Positions 19,274 through 28,491 of a stretch of 64,000 nt of DNA are shown here, piece after piece. How positions within the stretch are numbered: position 1 is the first letter of the stretch; each line of letters opens with the position of its first letter. The stretch covers positions 856,001-920,000 of the forward strand of contig NZ_CP127165.1 of the NCBI RefSeq assembly GCF_030264275.1. Direction: 5' to 3'. The notes under the pieces are model-generated. The model did not search any database. It was not told where the DNA came from and was given only the letters and a program-made list of their open reading frames with translations. Source of the stretch: Marivivens sp. LCG002. Its GTDB lineage: Bacteria; Pseudomonadota; Alphaproteobacteria; Rhodobacterales; Rhodobacteraceae. The translations under genes were made by a program, and so were the position numbers.

Positions 19274-19729
19274 ATGAGCGAATTTCATCTTGCCGAATTG
19301 AACGTCGGACAATTGCTTGCCCCGATTGACGATCCCCTGGTTGCCGAGTTCAAGACCAACGTCGAACGCATCAACGGACTTGGAAAGCGCATGCCGGGTT
19401 TCATCTGGATGATGGAAGGATCGGGCGAGGGCGCGGTCGGGAACACGGGCACCGTTTTGACCGACGATCCGAAATTCATTTTCAATCTGAGCGTTTGGGA
19501 AAGTGCCGAACAGCTGGAGACCTTTGTCTTTGGAACCCTTCACAAACAGTTTTTCCAAAGACGCGCCGAGTGGTTCACAGTACTGGACAAGATGCACTTT
19601 GTCATGTGGTGGATTCCCAAAGGCCATCGGCCGACCTTCCAAGAGGCGATGGCGCGACTCGAAGATCTTCGGATGAACGGCCCCTCTGACCGCGCCTTCG
19701 GGTGGGACCAAATCCGTAACGCGAGATAA
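19274..19729 (+). CDS. DUF3291 domain-containing protein
   Basis: A 151-residue soluble protein matching the DUF3291 pattern: an early HLAELNVGQLLAPIDDP, then RINGLGKRMPGFIW, LSVWESAEQLETFVFGTLHK and the aromatic FQRRAEWF. The fold is expected to be a ferredoxin-like dimeric alpha-beta barrel, as in Antibiotic_biosynth_monooxygenase relatives; activity is unknown. It begins right after the nuoF terminator and may be transcribed from its own promoter or by read-through. Confidence 0.75.
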   Translation: MSEFHLAELNVGQLLAPIDDPLVAEFKTNVERINGLGKRMPGFIWMMEGSGEGAVGNTGTVLTDDPKFIFNLSVWESAEQLETFVFGTLHKQFFQRRAEWFTVLDKMHFVMWWIPKGHRPTFQEAMARLEDLRMNGPSDRAFGWDQIRNAR

Positions 19730-19814
19730 CGCGGCGGTTTTCGTTGCCTTCTTCTTTTCCCCCGTGCAATCCTGAATTGATTGCATGCTTTGTATTTTTA
19801 CCTAGGGGGAAGTC

Positions 19815-20228
19815 GTGGGATTCGAAGTCTATTACCCTGCATTGGGCGCTGTGGCGCTCTTTGCCATTTTGACCCAGATCGTCGCTGTGATGGCGGGGAT
19901 GGGAAAAACCAGTCGGGGACTCGTGCCGGGTTCCATGCCCGTCGCCGATTACAGCGACTGGCTCTATCGCACCAGCCGCGCATCGGGAAACGCCATCGAG
20001 ACGATGGGTATTTTTGCGGCGGTTGTCGGGGCGGCGGTCCTCGCCGGCGTCGATCCGGTGTGGGTCAACAGGCTGGCCATTGGCTCTCTTGTGTTTCGGA
20101 TCGGCATGGTCGTCACCCATATCGGAGGGATCGGCAAACCGGATCGCTCGATCAGGACCGTTTTTTACATGGGCAGTTGGCTAGCGTATACGGTGCTTGC
20201 CGTCCTGACCCTCGCACGTGTCTTTTGA
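19815..20228 (+). CDS. MAPEG family membrane protein
   Basis: A 137-residue protein with four predicted hydrophobic segments. The family pattern is seen in YYPALGAVALFAILTQ, then the polar RTSRASGNAIET loop with the conserved N in the second helix, and LVFRIGMVVTHIGG. MAPEG proteins include glutathione-linked enzymes and many uncharacterised bacterial members. The GTG start at 19815 is supported by AGGGGGA at 19804-19810. It has no known link to Complex I. Confidence 0.8.
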   Translation: MGFEVYYPALGAVALFAILTQIVAVMAGMGKTSRGLVPGSMPVADYSDWLYRTSRASGNAIETMGIFAAVVGAAVLAGVDPVWVNRLAIGSLVFRIGMVVTHIGGIGKPDRSIRTVFYMGSWLAYTVLAVLTLARVF

Positions 20229-20329
20229 GATCGGCGGAAATTCGGCAACCGGAATGGTTTTTGCGCGTTGTTATTGAATAGCAAGGCAGAAAGCGCCACA
20301 TCACGGCCAAGAGTTTCTGGAGAAAAACA

Positions 20330-20728
20330 ATGCGTTTGCAGGCAATCCTTTTGTGTTCGGCGATCTTTGCGGCCCCGCTTTATGCCGAGCCGACCAAGCC
20401 CTTGGGCGAAGTGACCGAAATCCGTGAAAGTCTTCTCGCTGTCGGGATGGCCTATCGGATCACCGAGAAATGCGCGAACCTTCACCCGCGCTATATCAAG
20501 GGTATCAGTTACCTTAATGCCATCAAGAACCGCGCCCGCGAGCTGGGGTATTCCGATGCCGCCATCGAAGCCTATGTGAATTCGCCGCAGGAAAAACAGG
20601 CGCTCGAGGCCGAGGGCGTGCGCCGTCTTGCCGAAAAGGGAGCCTCTGGCGACGCGGGCGAGGCCTATTGCAAGGTCGGTCGCTCGGAAATCGAACAGGG
20701 CACGCTGATCGGTGGCTTCTTGTGGTAG
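20330..20728 (+). CDS. DUF5333-like exported protein
   Basis: A 132-residue protein with an N-terminal signal peptide, likely cut after LYA near residue 19. The mature part is helical, with YRITEKCANLHPRYIKG and CKVGRSEIEQGTLIG; the two cysteines may pair in the periplasm. It resembles the DUF5333 family seen in Rhodobacteraceae. It is the second exported small protein in the nuo cluster, and its last codons overlap a possible tiny membrane-protein gene. Confidence 0.75.
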   Translation: MRLQAILLCSAIFAAPLYAEPTKPLGEVTEIRESLLAVGMAYRITEKCANLHPRYIKGISYLNAIKNRARELGYSDAAIEAYVNSPQEKQALEAEGVRRLAEKGASGDAGEAYCKVGRSEIEQGTLIGGFLW

Positions 20729-20886
20729 GGCAGGGCAATCAGCCCGAGCGGGAGGACGAGACGATCACCGCACAGGTGAAAGACTCGCTCAACACTCCAT
20801 TTGTTCTTTTGCTCCTCGGGATTCTTGCGCCTGTGTTGATCTTTTTGCTGACTTTGGCGGGTTTCTTCTTTTTCACAGGAAACTAA
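20722..20886 (+). CDS. Possible small single-helix membrane protein upstream of nuoG
   Basis: A 54-codon frame ends at 20886 and contains one strongly hydrophobic stretch, PFVLLLLGILAPVLIFLL, ending FFFFTGN. The start is unclear. GTG at 20722 overlaps the DUF5333 stop; GTG at 20776 would leave 36 residues; a good GGGAGG at 20750-20755 lies eight bases before an in-frame ATC codon, not a usual start. The hydrophobic composition and position argue for a real gene, but it is tentative. Confidence 0.45.
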   Translation: MVGQGNQPEREDETITAQVKDSLNTPFVLLLLGILAPVLIFLLTLAGFFFFTGN

Positions 20887-20904
20887 TTGCGCCCCTGCTG
20901 CGGC

Positions 20905-20933
20905 AAAAATGCATTTTTCCCACCTTTTAGGTG
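20905..20933. promoter_or_regulatory. Palindrome and hairpin in the nuoG leader
   Basis: A perfect 14-base palindrome (AAAAATGCATTTTT, 20905-20918) is followed by a small hairpin with CACCT/AGGTG arms (20921-20933), about 115 bases before nuoG. They could be a protein-binding site, a weak terminator or an mRNA processing site. The region 20887-21048 has no other feature I can support. Confidence 0.35.
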
Positions 20934-21048
20934 ACGTTCCTTCTGGCATAGCTGGCCGAGCCGCGTTAGAACGCCCGCGACTGACTGCATCCAGGCGACG
21001 CATCTCGTCGGGTGCCGCGTCGAGGCGACACGAACCAAAAGGCTGGCC

Positions 21049-23067
21049 ATGTCCGATTTGCGCAAGATCATCATTGACGGAATTGAGCTTGAAGTTCCGG
21101 GGGCGATGACCCTCATTCAAGCCTGCGAGCAAGCCGGGGTCGAAGTCCCGCGCTTCTGCTATCATGAACGTCTGTCAATCGCAGGCAACTGCCGCATGTG
21201 CCTTGTCGAGGTAGTGGGCGGTCCGCCCAAGCCCGCAGCATCCTGCGCGATGCAGGTTCGCGACCTGCGCCCCGGCCCCGAAGGACAGCCCCCCGTCGTC
21301 AAGACGAACTCGCCGATGGTCAAAAAGGCCCGCGAAGGCGTTATGGAATTCCTGTTGATCAACCACCCGCTGGATTGCCCGATCTGCGATCAGGGCGGCG
21401 AGTGCGATCTTCAAGACCAAGCGATGGCCTATGGCGTCGACTTTTCACGTTACCGCGAACCCAAGCGTGCCGCCGAGGATCTGAACCTCGGGCCGCTCGT
21501 CGAAACACACATGACCCGCTGCATCTCCTGCACCCGCTGTGTGCGCTTCACGACCGAAGTCGCAGGGATCACCCAGATGGGCCAAACAGGCCGTGGCGAA
21601 GATTCGGAGATCACCTCCTATCTCAACCAGACGCTCGATTCGAACCTTCAGGGCAACGTGATCGACCTTTGCCCCGTTGGTGCTCTGGTGTCCAAGCCTT
21701 ACGCCTTTACAGCGCGTCCGTGGGAACTCACCAAAACCGAAACCATCGACGTGATGGACGCCCTCGGTTCGAACATCCGCGTTGACACCAAGGGCCGCGA
21801 AGTGATGCGCATTCTGCCGCGCAACCACGACGGCGTGAACGAAGAGTGGATTTCGGACAAGACCCGTTTCGTTTGGGACGGTCTGCGTCGCCAGCGTCTT
21901 GATACACCTTATATCCGCGAGAACGGCAAACTGCGCAAAGCGACATGGGGCGAGGCTCTGGCCGCCGCCGCTGCCGCGATGAAGGGCAAAAAGGTTGCAG
22001 GTCTCGTCGGCGATCTCGCACCTGTCGAGGCAACCTTTGCCCTCAAGCAGCTTGTTGAATCGCTGGGTGGTACGGTCGAATCGCGCACCGACAACGCCAA
22101 GCTGCCCGCAGACAACCGCTCGGCCTATGTCGGCACCGCGTCGATCGAAGACATCGACAGCGCCGATATGATCTTCCTCATCGGCACCAACCCGCGCGTC
22201 GAAGCGCCGGTTCTGAACGCCCGTATCCGCAAGGCATGGCTTCGCGGTGCGACGGTCGGGATGATCGGTGAAGCTGCGGATCTGACCTATGACTACACCC
22301 ATATCGGCACCGATCGCGCAGCGCTCGACATGCTGATGGGCATGGACCATTCGGACAAAAAGAACCTCAAGGGCGTTATGATCATCGGTCAGGGCGCGCT
22401 TCAGGAAGCAGACGGCGCTGCCGTTCTCGGCACCGCGATGCAGCTTGCCGAAAAGGGAAGCTCCAAGTTCCTTGTTCTGCACACCGCTGCAAGCCGCGTC
22501 GGCGCGCTTGATGTGGGTGCCGTGACCGAAGGCGGTCTTGAAGCCGCTCTCAATGGCGCAGAAGTCGTCTACAACCTCGGCGCCGACGAGGTTGAAATCG
22601 GCGAAGGTGCGACCGTGATCTATCAGGGCTCGCACGGGGATCGTGGTGCACATCGCGCCGATATCATCCTTCCCGCAGCGGCCTACACCGAAGAGAACGG
22701 TCTCTTTGTGAACACCGAAGGTCGTCCTCAGCTTGCTATGCGTGCTGGTTTCGCACCGGGTGAAGCGAAAGAGAACTGGGCGATCCTGCGCGCGCTCTCG
22801 GCTGAATTGGGGCAGACGCTGCCCTATGACAGCCTTGCGCAACTCCGTCAGGCTCTTGTCGCAGCCGTTCCGCATCTCGCCAAGATCGACACCGTGATCG
22901 AAAACGAGTGGGCCCCGCTGCCTGCAGGGAAACTCGGCACTGCGACTTTCCGCAATGCGGTCAAGGATTTCTATCTGACGAACCCGATTGCACGTGCGTC
23001 CGCGCTGATGGCCGAGCTTTCGGCTGCCGCCAAGGAACGCAACGACGCGGCGATTGCTGCGGAGTAA
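21049..23067 (+). CDS. nuoG: NADH-quinone oxidoreductase subunit G
   Basis: The 672-residue 75-kDa subunit of the electron-input arm. The N-terminal ferredoxin domain binds 2Fe-2S through C37, C48, C51 and C66. The next clusters use H106, C110, C113 and C119, and C158, C161, C164 and C208. The C-terminal half is a molybdopterin-oxidoreductase-like domain without an active site ([25 protein letters not shown]). The length is typical for alphaproteobacteria and mitochondria, lacking the extra cluster of longer homologues. A lipoprotein gene begins five bases after its stop. Confidence 0.97.
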   Translation: MSDLRKIIIDGIELEVPGAMTLIQACEQAGVEVPRFCYHERLSIAGNCRMCLVEVVGGPPKPAASCAMQVRDLRPGPEGQPPVVKTNSPMVKKAREGVMEFLLINHPLDCPICDQGGECDLQDQAMAYGVDFSRYREPKRAAEDLNLGPLVETHMTRCISCTRCVRFTTEVAGITQMGQTGRGEDSEITSYLNQTLDSNLQGNVIDLCPVGALVSKPYAFTARPWELTKTETIDVMDALGSNIRVDTKGREVMRILPRNHDGVNEEWISDKTRFVWDGLRRQRLDTPYIRENGKLRKATWGEALAAAAAAMKGKKVAGLVGDLAPVEATFALKQLVESLGGTVESRTDNAKLPADNRSAYVGTASIEDIDSADMIFLIGTNPRVEAPVLNARIRKAWLRGATVGMIGEAADLTYDYTHIGTDRAALDMLMGMDHSDKKNLKGVMIIGQGALQEADGAAVLGTAMQLAEKGSSKFLVLHTAASRVGALDVGAVTEGGLEAALNGAEVVYNLGADEVEIGEGATVIYQGSHGDRGAHRADIILPAAAYTEENGLFVNTEGRPQLAMRAGFAPGEAKENWAILRALSAELGQTLPYDSLAQLRQALVAAVPHLAKIDTVIENEWAPLPAGKLGTATFRNAVKDFYLTNPIARASALMAELSAAAKERNDAAIAAE

Positions 23068-23071
23068 AAAC

Positions 23072-23464
23072 ATGCGGGTTGCTGTCATCGGCATCCTCGC
23101 TCTTGCGGGCTGCGTTTCGGCGCAACCCGCTCCCGAAGTGGCCCAAGGCACGTTTGCCCCAAGCTACCAAGGGGTTCAGACCCGCCTTCTGGATGGCGAT
23201 CTGGTCAATTTCCGGGTCGCGATGTCGGGGGCACGCAGCGTAGAAGACGTTGAGAGATACGCCGAATGCGCCGCCGCACAATACACGCTGATCCGTGGTT
23301 ACGGGTTTGCACGACACGTCCGCACGACAGTCAAGGAAGAGGCTGGAATTTGGCGCGCGGATGCTGTTTACACCATCTCGCCGGCGCTCCCGCGCGGGCT
23401 TAGAACAATAGACGCCGAAGTGACGGTCGCCGATTGCGGCGTATCGGGCATACCGACGGTGTGA
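23072..23464 (+). CDS. Hypothetical lipoprotein between nuoG and nuoH
   Basis: A 130-residue protein starting [14 protein letters not shown], a short lipoprotein signal with C14 as the modified cysteine. The rest is soluble, with [21 protein letters not shown] and a final [12 protein letters not shown], and two further cysteines. GGAG about eight bases before the ATG supports this start over an in-frame one at 23054 that overlaps nuoG. The family is not recognised. It joins two other exported small proteins in the nuo cluster. Confidence 0.7.
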   Translation: MRVAVIGILALAGCVSAQPAPEVAQGTFAPSYQGVQTRLLDGDLVNFRVAMSGARSVEDVERYAECAAAQYTLIRGYGFARHVRTTVKEEAGIWRADAVYTISPALPRGLRTIDAEVTVADCGVSGIPTV

Positions 23465-23474
23465 GGGGACAGAC

Positions 23475-24512
23475 ATGGTTGAATTCTTCACCACCACCTA
23501 CCTTGGCATTTTCCTGATGATTCTCGGGCAGTGTCTCTTGGTGCTGGTGCCGCTCCTCGTGGCACTCGCCTTCCTTATGTATGCTGACCGCAAGATCTGG
23601 GCCGCCGTCCAGATGCGCAAAGGCCCGAATATCGTGGGTGTCTTTGGTCTGCTGCAATCCTTTGCCGACTTCTTGAAGTATATCGTAAAGGAAGTGGTGG
23701 TTCCCGCCGGTGCCGACAAGGGGGTCTTCTTCCTTGCGCCGATGATTTCTTTCGTCCTCGCCGTCATTGCTTGGGCAGTTATTCCGTTTGGAGACGGCTG
23801 GGTCATCTCGGACATCAACGTCGCCATCCTTTATGTCTTTGCGGTCTCCTCGCTTGAAGTTTACGGCGTGATCATGGGCGGCTGGGCGTCGAACTCCAAG
23901 TATCCCTTCCTTGGATCGCTCCGCTCTGCAGCACAGATGATTTCCTACGAAGTGTCGATCGGTCTCATCATCATCGGTGTGATCATCTCGACCGGCTCGA
24001 TGAACTTCGGCGATATCGTTGCCGCTCAGGACGGCTATGGCATCCTGTCGTGGTATTTCATCCCGCACTTCCCGATGCTGTTCCTCTTCCTGATCTCGGC
24101 GCTTGCCGAAACCAACCGCCCGCCGTTCGACCTTCCCGAAGCGGAATCGGAACTCGTGGCCGGTTATCAGGTGGAATATTCTTCGACCCCGTTCCTGCTC
24201 TTTATGATCGGCGAACTTATGGCGGTCGTTCTGATGTGTGCGCTCATCTCGCTGCTGTTCTTCGGTGGCTGGCTGTCGCCCGTCGAATTCCTGCCCGATG
24301 GTATCATCTGGATGATCCTCAAGATGGCCTTCTGTTTCTTCATCTTCTCGATGGTGAAGGCGATCACCCCGCGTTACCGCTATGACCAACTGATGCGTAT
24401 CGGCTGGAAGGTTTTCCTTCCCATGTCGCTCGCTTGGGTCGTGCTTGTTGCATTCCTCGCAAAATTCGAAGTTCTCGGCGGGTTCTGGGCTCGCTGGGCG
24501 ATCGGAGGCTAA
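23475..24512 (+). CDS. nuoH: NADH-quinone oxidoreductase subunit H
   Basis: The 345-residue ND1-type membrane subunit that helps form the quinone channel. About eight hydrophobic helices are present. Conserved motifs are [14 protein letters not shown] near the start, the loop [25 protein letters not shown] in the middle (carrying the key acidic residues), and [14 protein letters not shown] near the end. GAGGGGA precedes the ATG. Confidence 0.97.
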   Translation: MVEFFTTTYLGIFLMILGQCLLVLVPLLVALAFLMYADRKIWAAVQMRKGPNIVGVFGLLQSFADFLKYIVKEVVVPAGADKGVFFLAPMISFVLAVIAWAVIPFGDGWVISDINVAILYVFAVSSLEVYGVIMGGWASNSKYPFLGSLRSAAQMISYEVSIGLIIIGVIISTGSMNFGDIVAAQDGYGILSWYFIPHFPMLFLFLISALAETNRPPFDLPEAESELVAGYQVEYSSTPFLLFMIGELMAVVLMCALISLLFFGGWLSPVEFLPDGIIWMILKMAFCFFIFSMVKAITPRYRYDQLMRIGWKVFLPMSLAWVVLVAFLAKFEVLGGFWARWAIGG

Positions 24513-24515
24513 ACC

Positions 24516-25010
24516 ATGACGCAGATCGATTACGGCCGCGCGGCCAAATACTTCCTGCTTTCGGATTTCATCGTCGGTTTCAAACTGGGCCTGAAGTATT
24601 TCTTCTCGCCCAAGTCGACGATCAACTATCCGCACGAAAAGGGCCCGCTGTCGCCGCGTTTCCGCGGTGAACATGCGCTGCGCCGCTATCCCAACGGGGA
24701 AGAGCGCTGCATCGCATGTAAGCTTTGTGAAGCCGTGTGCCCCGCACAGGCGATCACCATCGACGCCGAACCCCGCGAAGACGGCTCGCGCCGCACCACG
24801 CGCTATGACATCGACATGACCAAGTGCATCTACTGTGGTTTCTGTCAGGAAGCGTGCCCCGTGGACGCCATCGTCGAAGGTCCGAATTTCGAATTCTCGA
24901 CCGAGACCCGCGAAGAGCTGTTCTATGACAAGGAAAAACTCCTTGCCAACGGTGAGCGCTGGGAAGCCGAAATCGCCCGTAACCTTGAAATGGATGCGCC
25001 CTACCGATGA
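24516..25010 (+). CDS. nuoI: NADH-quinone oxidoreductase subunit I
   Basis: A 164-residue ferredoxin-like subunit carrying two 4Fe-4S clusters (N6a and N6b) that lead electrons to NuoB. The ligands are C65, C68, C71 with C114, and C104, C107, C110 with C75, from the two motifs [12 protein letters not shown] and [12 protein letters not shown]. It starts three bases after nuoH, and its stop overlaps the next gene as ATGA. Confidence 0.97.
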   Translation: MTQIDYGRAAKYFLLSDFIVGFKLGLKYFFSPKSTINYPHEKGPLSPRFRGEHALRRYPNGEERCIACKLCEAVCPAQAITIDAEPREDGSRRTTRYDIDMTKCIYCGFCQEACPVDAIVEGPNFEFSTETREELFYDKEKLLANGERWEAEIARNLEMDAPYR

Positions 25011-25420
25011 GCACTCCTACGAACCCCTTCGAGGCTATGATGAAAGTCGGACAGGATTGGGCCAAGACGCTTAATCCTGCTCTCGAGTCTTTCATGCCCA
25101 AGGGTTTCGAGACCATGTGGCCGACCATGTCCGCAGAGATGATGGAAGCCATGATGGGCAAGACCTTTAACCCCGAGGGGCTTGATGCAAAGTCGCGTCT
25201 GCTTCTCACCTTGCACGGGCTGACCATCATGGGCGCCCAAGCAGAAAGCCAAGTCCGTCTTACCGTGCGCCACGCACGCGAGGCGGGGGCGACCAAACAG
25301 GAAATCGCCGAGACCATCGCGCAGGCTGCGATGTTCGGAGGCGTTCCAGCAATGACCAAAGCTATGGAACTCGCAACCGAGGCCATGGCAGAGGGAACTG
25401 ATAAGGACCGGGACGAATGA
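25007..25420 (+). CDS. Carboxymuconolactone decarboxylase (AhpD-like) family protein in the nuo operon
   Basis: A 137-residue helical protein whose second half fits the CMD fold: [49 protein letters not shown]. The first 55 residues are methionine-rich (for example EMMEAMMGK). It has no cysteine at all, so the CxxC redox pair of AhpD-type peroxidase partners is absent. Both ends overlap nuoI and nuoJ by ATGA, so translation is coupled to Complex I subunits. A structural or assembly role is possible, but there is no direct evidence. Confidence 0.8.
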   Translation: MSTPTNPFEAMMKVGQDWAKTLNPALESFMPKGFETMWPTMSAEMMEAMMGKTFNPEGLDAKSRLLLTLHGLTIMGAQAESQVRLTVRHAREAGATKQEIAETIAQAAMFGGVPAMTKAMELATEAMAEGTDKDRDE

Positions 25421-26025
25421 CCGTTGCTGATTTTGCCTTTTATGCCTTTGCGCTAAGCACCATCGTCGGGGGCCTCCTGACCGTGGTGAGCCGTAATCCG
25501 GTTCACTCGGTTCTGTGGCTGATCCTCGCGTTTCTGTCGTCGGCAGGGCTTTTCGTCCTCCTCGGCGCCGAATTCGTCGCGATGCTTTTGATGATCGTTT
25601 ATGTGGGCGCAGTTGCGGTGCTCTTCCTCTTCGTCGTGATGATGCTCGACGTGGACTTTGCCGAACTCAAAGCAGAGATGAGCCGCTATATGCCGCTCGC
25701 TCTCCTGATCGGTGTGATCCTCTTGATCCAGCTTGCGATGGCTTATGGCGCTTGGGATTACTCGCACGGGTTCGAAGGCCGCATCGCAGCGCCCATCGAC
25801 GCCAGCGTCGAGAACACCGCAGGTCTCGGCCAGCTTATCTATGACAAATACATCATGCTCTTCCAACTCGCCGGTCTGATCCTGCTGGTTGCCATGATTG
25901 GCGCCATCGTTCTGACCCTGCGCCACCGCAAGGACATCAAGCGCCAGAACGTTCTGGCCCAGATGTATCGCGATCCGGCCAAGGCGATGGAGCTCAAGAA
26001 CGTTAAACCGGGGCAGGGCCTGTGA
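25417..26025 (+). CDS. nuoJ: NADH-quinone oxidoreductase subunit J
   Basis: A 202-residue ND6-type membrane subunit with five hydrophobic helices. The conserved core is [21 protein letters not shown] and [30 protein letters not shown], the helix thought to flex during coupling. The C terminus is a charged tail with [11 protein letters not shown]. Its stop overlaps the ATG of a fourteen-codon frame that leads into nuoK. Confidence 0.96.
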   Translation: MTVADFAFYAFALSTIVGGLLTVVSRNPVHSVLWLILAFLSSAGLFVLLGAEFVAMLLMIVYVGAVAVLFLFVVMMLDVDFAELKAEMSRYMPLALLIGVILLIQLAMAYGAWDYSHGFEGRIAAPIDASVENTAGLGQLIYDKYIMLFQLAGLILLVAMIGAIVLTLRHRKDIKRQNVLAQMYRDPAKAMELKNVKPGQGL

Positions 26026-26069
26026 TGCCAAAATTCGCGCAAGACAAAAGCGAGGGACGGACGAAATGA
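26025..26069 (+). other. Fourteen-codon frame bridging nuoJ and nuoK
   Basis: ATG at 26025 overlaps the nuoJ stop, and the frame's TGA at 26067-26069 overlaps the nuoK ATG. It reads [14 protein letters not shown]. It may carry ribosomes from nuoJ to nuoK rather than make a functional peptide, or it may be chance. Confidence 0.25.
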
Positions 26070-26371
26070 TCGGAATTGAACATTATCTCACAGTGGCAGG
26101 CGCTTTGTTTGTCATCGGTATTTTCGGCCTCTTTCTGAACCGGAAAAACATCATCATCCTGTTGATGTCTATCGAACTCATGCTTCTGAGCGTGAACATC
26201 AACTTCGTGGCCTTCTCGTCCTATCTGAACGATCTCGTGGGCCAGGTATTCACCTTGTTCGTTCTGACCGTTGCCGCCGCCGAGGCTGCGATCGGTCTGG
26301 CGATCCTCGTCTGTTTCTTCCGCAACCGCGGGACCATCGACGTTGAAGACGTCAACGTGATGAAAGGCTGA
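26066..26371 (+). CDS. nuoK: NADH-quinone oxidoreductase subunit K
   Basis: A 101-residue ND4L-type membrane subunit with three helices. The conserved glutamates of the proton pathway are in [20 protein letters not shown] and [14 protein letters not shown]. Length and sequence are standard. nuoL follows after five bases. Confidence 0.96.
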   Translation: MIGIEHYLTVAGALFVIGIFGLFLNRKNIIILLMSIELMLLSVNINFVAFSSYLNDLVGQVFTLFVLTVAAAEAAIGLAILVCFFRNRGTIDVEDVNVMKG

Positions 26372-26376
26372 CCGAA

Positions 26377-28491
26377 ATGGAAACCATCATCCTTTTTGCT
26401 CCGCTTGTCGGCGCGATCATCGGCGGCTTTGGCTGGCGTATCATCGGCGAAACCGCTGCCCAGTATCTGACCACGGGTCTCTTGTTCCTTGCTGCGGCTC
26501 TGTCGTGGATCGTGTTCCTGAATTTCGACGGCGAAACCCAGCACATCCAGATCCTGCGCTGGATCGAGTCCGGTTCGCTCTCGACCGACTGGGCGATCCG
26601 TCTGGACCGTTTGACCGCGATCATGCTGATCGTCGTGACCTCGGTTTCGGCTCTCGTGCACATGTATTCGCTGGGCTACATGGCCCATGACGACCACTTC
26701 GGTGAGCATGGCCATTATAAGGCGCGCTTCTTTGCCTATCTGTCGTTCTTTACCTTCGCCATGCTCATGCTGGTGACGTCGGACAACCTTGTCCAGATGT
26801 TCTTCGGCTGGGAAGGCGTCGGTGTCGCGTCCTACCTTCTCATCGGTTTCTACTACAAAAAGCCTTCGGCCAACGCTGCCGCTATCAAGGCTTTCGTTGT
26901 GAACCGTGTTGGTGACTTCGGCTTTGCGCTCGGCATCTTCGGTCTCTTCTTCCTTGTGGACTCGATCAAGTTCGACGACGTCTTTGCAGCGGCTCCGCAT
27001 CTTGCCGAGACCCAGCTTTCGTTCCTCTGGACTGAATGGAATGCTGCGAACCTTCTCGCGTTCCTGCTCTTTATCGGTGCGATGGGTAAATCGGCCCAGC
27101 TGATACTGCACACATGGCTTCCCGACGCGATGGAAGGCCCGACCCCTGTTTCGGCTCTTATCCACGCGGCAACCATGGTGACCGCAGGCGTATTCCTCGT
27201 TTGCCGTATGTCTCCGCTCTATGAATTCGCAGCCGATACCAAGTCGTTCATCGTCTTCCTCGGTGCGACCACCGCATTCTTTGCCGCTACAGTCGGTCTT
27301 GTTCAGAACGACATCAAGCGCGTGATTGCCTATTCGACCTGTTCGCAGCTCGGTTATATGTTCGTGGCTGCAGGCTCGGGCGTTTATTCGGTCGCTATGT
27401 TCCACCTTCTGACGCACGCTTTCTTCAAGGCGATGCTCTTCCTCGGGGCAGGTTCCGTGATCCACGGCATGCACCACGAGCAGGACATGCGGAACTATGG
27501 CGGTCTTCGCAAAAAGCTCCCGCTGACCTTCTGGGCCATGCTGATCGGCACGCTCGCCATCACAGGCGTCGGTATCCCGCTCACCCACTTCGGGTTCGCT
27601 GGCTTCCTCTCCAAGGACGCCGTGATCGAAAGCGCCTATGCAGGCGGTTCGGCCTATGCCTTCTGGATGCTTGTCATCGCGGCCTTCTTCACGAGCTTCT
27701 ACTCGTGGCGCCTGATGTTCATGACGTTCTTCGGCAAGCCGCGCGGTGATCATCACACCCACGACCACGCGCATGAAAGCCCTGCTGTCATGACCATTCC
27801 GCTCGGCGTTCTGGCGATCGGTGCGATCTTCTCGGGTATGGTTTGGTATAACTCGTTCTTCGGCGACCATAACGCAGTCAACACGTTCTTCGGCATGCCC
27901 GCCCACGCAGAGGCTTCGGCTGATGCTGGCCACGGCGAAGCGACCGAAGGTCACGACGCTGCCAAGACCGAAGAGCATGGCACCGAAGCTGCCGCGACAG
28001 ATCACGCCGCACCTGCCGAGGCACATGCCGCGGTTCCGGGGCAGGGCGCGATCTATATGGGCGCCGACAACACCACTCTCGATGATGCGCACCACGTCCC
28101 GACTTGGGTCAAGGTGAGCCCGTTCATCGCGATGATCCTCGGACTTGCTCTGGCCTACCAGATGTATATCCGTCGTCCCGACCTTCCGGCAAAGCTCGCT
28201 GCGAACCAGCGTCCGCTTTACCTCTTCCTGCTCAACAAGTGGTATTTCGACGAGATCTACAACTTCCTCTTTGTGCGTCCCGCGCTCGCGCTTGGCCGTC
28301 TCTTCTGGAAGCGTGGTGACACGGCGATCATCGACGGCGGGATCAACGGTCTTGCGATGGGCATCGTGCCCTTCCTGACCCGTCTCGCAGGCCGCGCCCA
28401 GTCCGGCTATGTCTTCCACTATGCCTTTGCGATGGTTCTGGGGATCGCGCTTATTCTGACCTGGGTGACGCTCACCGGGGGTGCACACTAA
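26377..28491 (+). CDS. nuoL: NADH-quinone oxidoreductase subunit L
   Basis: The 704-residue ND5-type antiporter-like subunit at the distal end of the membrane arm. Proton-pathway motifs include [52 protein letters not shown] and [10 protein letters not shown] loop between the last core helices is unusually rich in His, Ala and Glu (27747-27777 and 27904-28033, about residues 457-467 and 510-552). The C terminus carries the lateral helix and an anchor. Its stop shares a base with the nuoM start (TAATG). Confidence 0.96.
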   Translation: METIILFAPLVGAIIGGFGWRIIGETAAQYLTTGLLFLAAALSWIVFLNFDGETQHIQILRWIESGSLSTDWAIRLDRLTAIMLIVVTSVSALVHMYSLGYMAHDDHFGEHGHYKARFFAYLSFFTFAMLMLVTSDNLVQMFFGWEGVGVASYLLIGFYYKKPSANAAAIKAFVVNRVGDFGFALGIFGLFFLVDSIKFDDVFAAAPHLAETQLSFLWTEWNAANLLAFLLFIGAMGKSAQLILHTWLPDAMEGPTPVSALIHAATMVTAGVFLVCRMSPLYEFAADTKSFIVFLGATTAFFAATVGLVQNDIKRVIAYSTCSQLGYMFVAAGSGVYSVAMFHLLTHAFFKAMLFLGAGSVIHGMHHEQDMRNYGGLRKKLPLTFWAMLIGTLAITGVGIPLTHFGFAGFLSKDAVIESAYAGGSAYAFWMLVIAAFFTSFYSWRLMFMTFFGKPRGDHHTHDHAHESPAVMTIPLGVLAIGAIFSGMVWYNSFFGDHNAVNTFFGMPAHAEASADAGHGEATEGHDAAKTEEHGTEAAATDHAAPAEAHAAVPGQGAIYMGADNTTLDDAHHVPTWVKVSPFIAMILGLALAYQMYIRRPDLPAKLAANQRPLYLFLLNKWYFDEIYNFLFVRPALALGRLFWKRGDTAIIDGGINGLAMGIVPFLTRLAGRAQSGYVFHYAFAMVLGIALILTWVTLTGGAH

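Noticed and set aside
21445-23151. 568-codon minus-strand open frame opposite nuoG
   Set aside because: Shadow of nuoG on the other strand; no recognisable domain.
26221-28488. 755-codon minus-strand open frame opposite nuoK and nuoL
   Set aside because: Same reason: antisense of conserved membrane subunits, low-complexity charged product.
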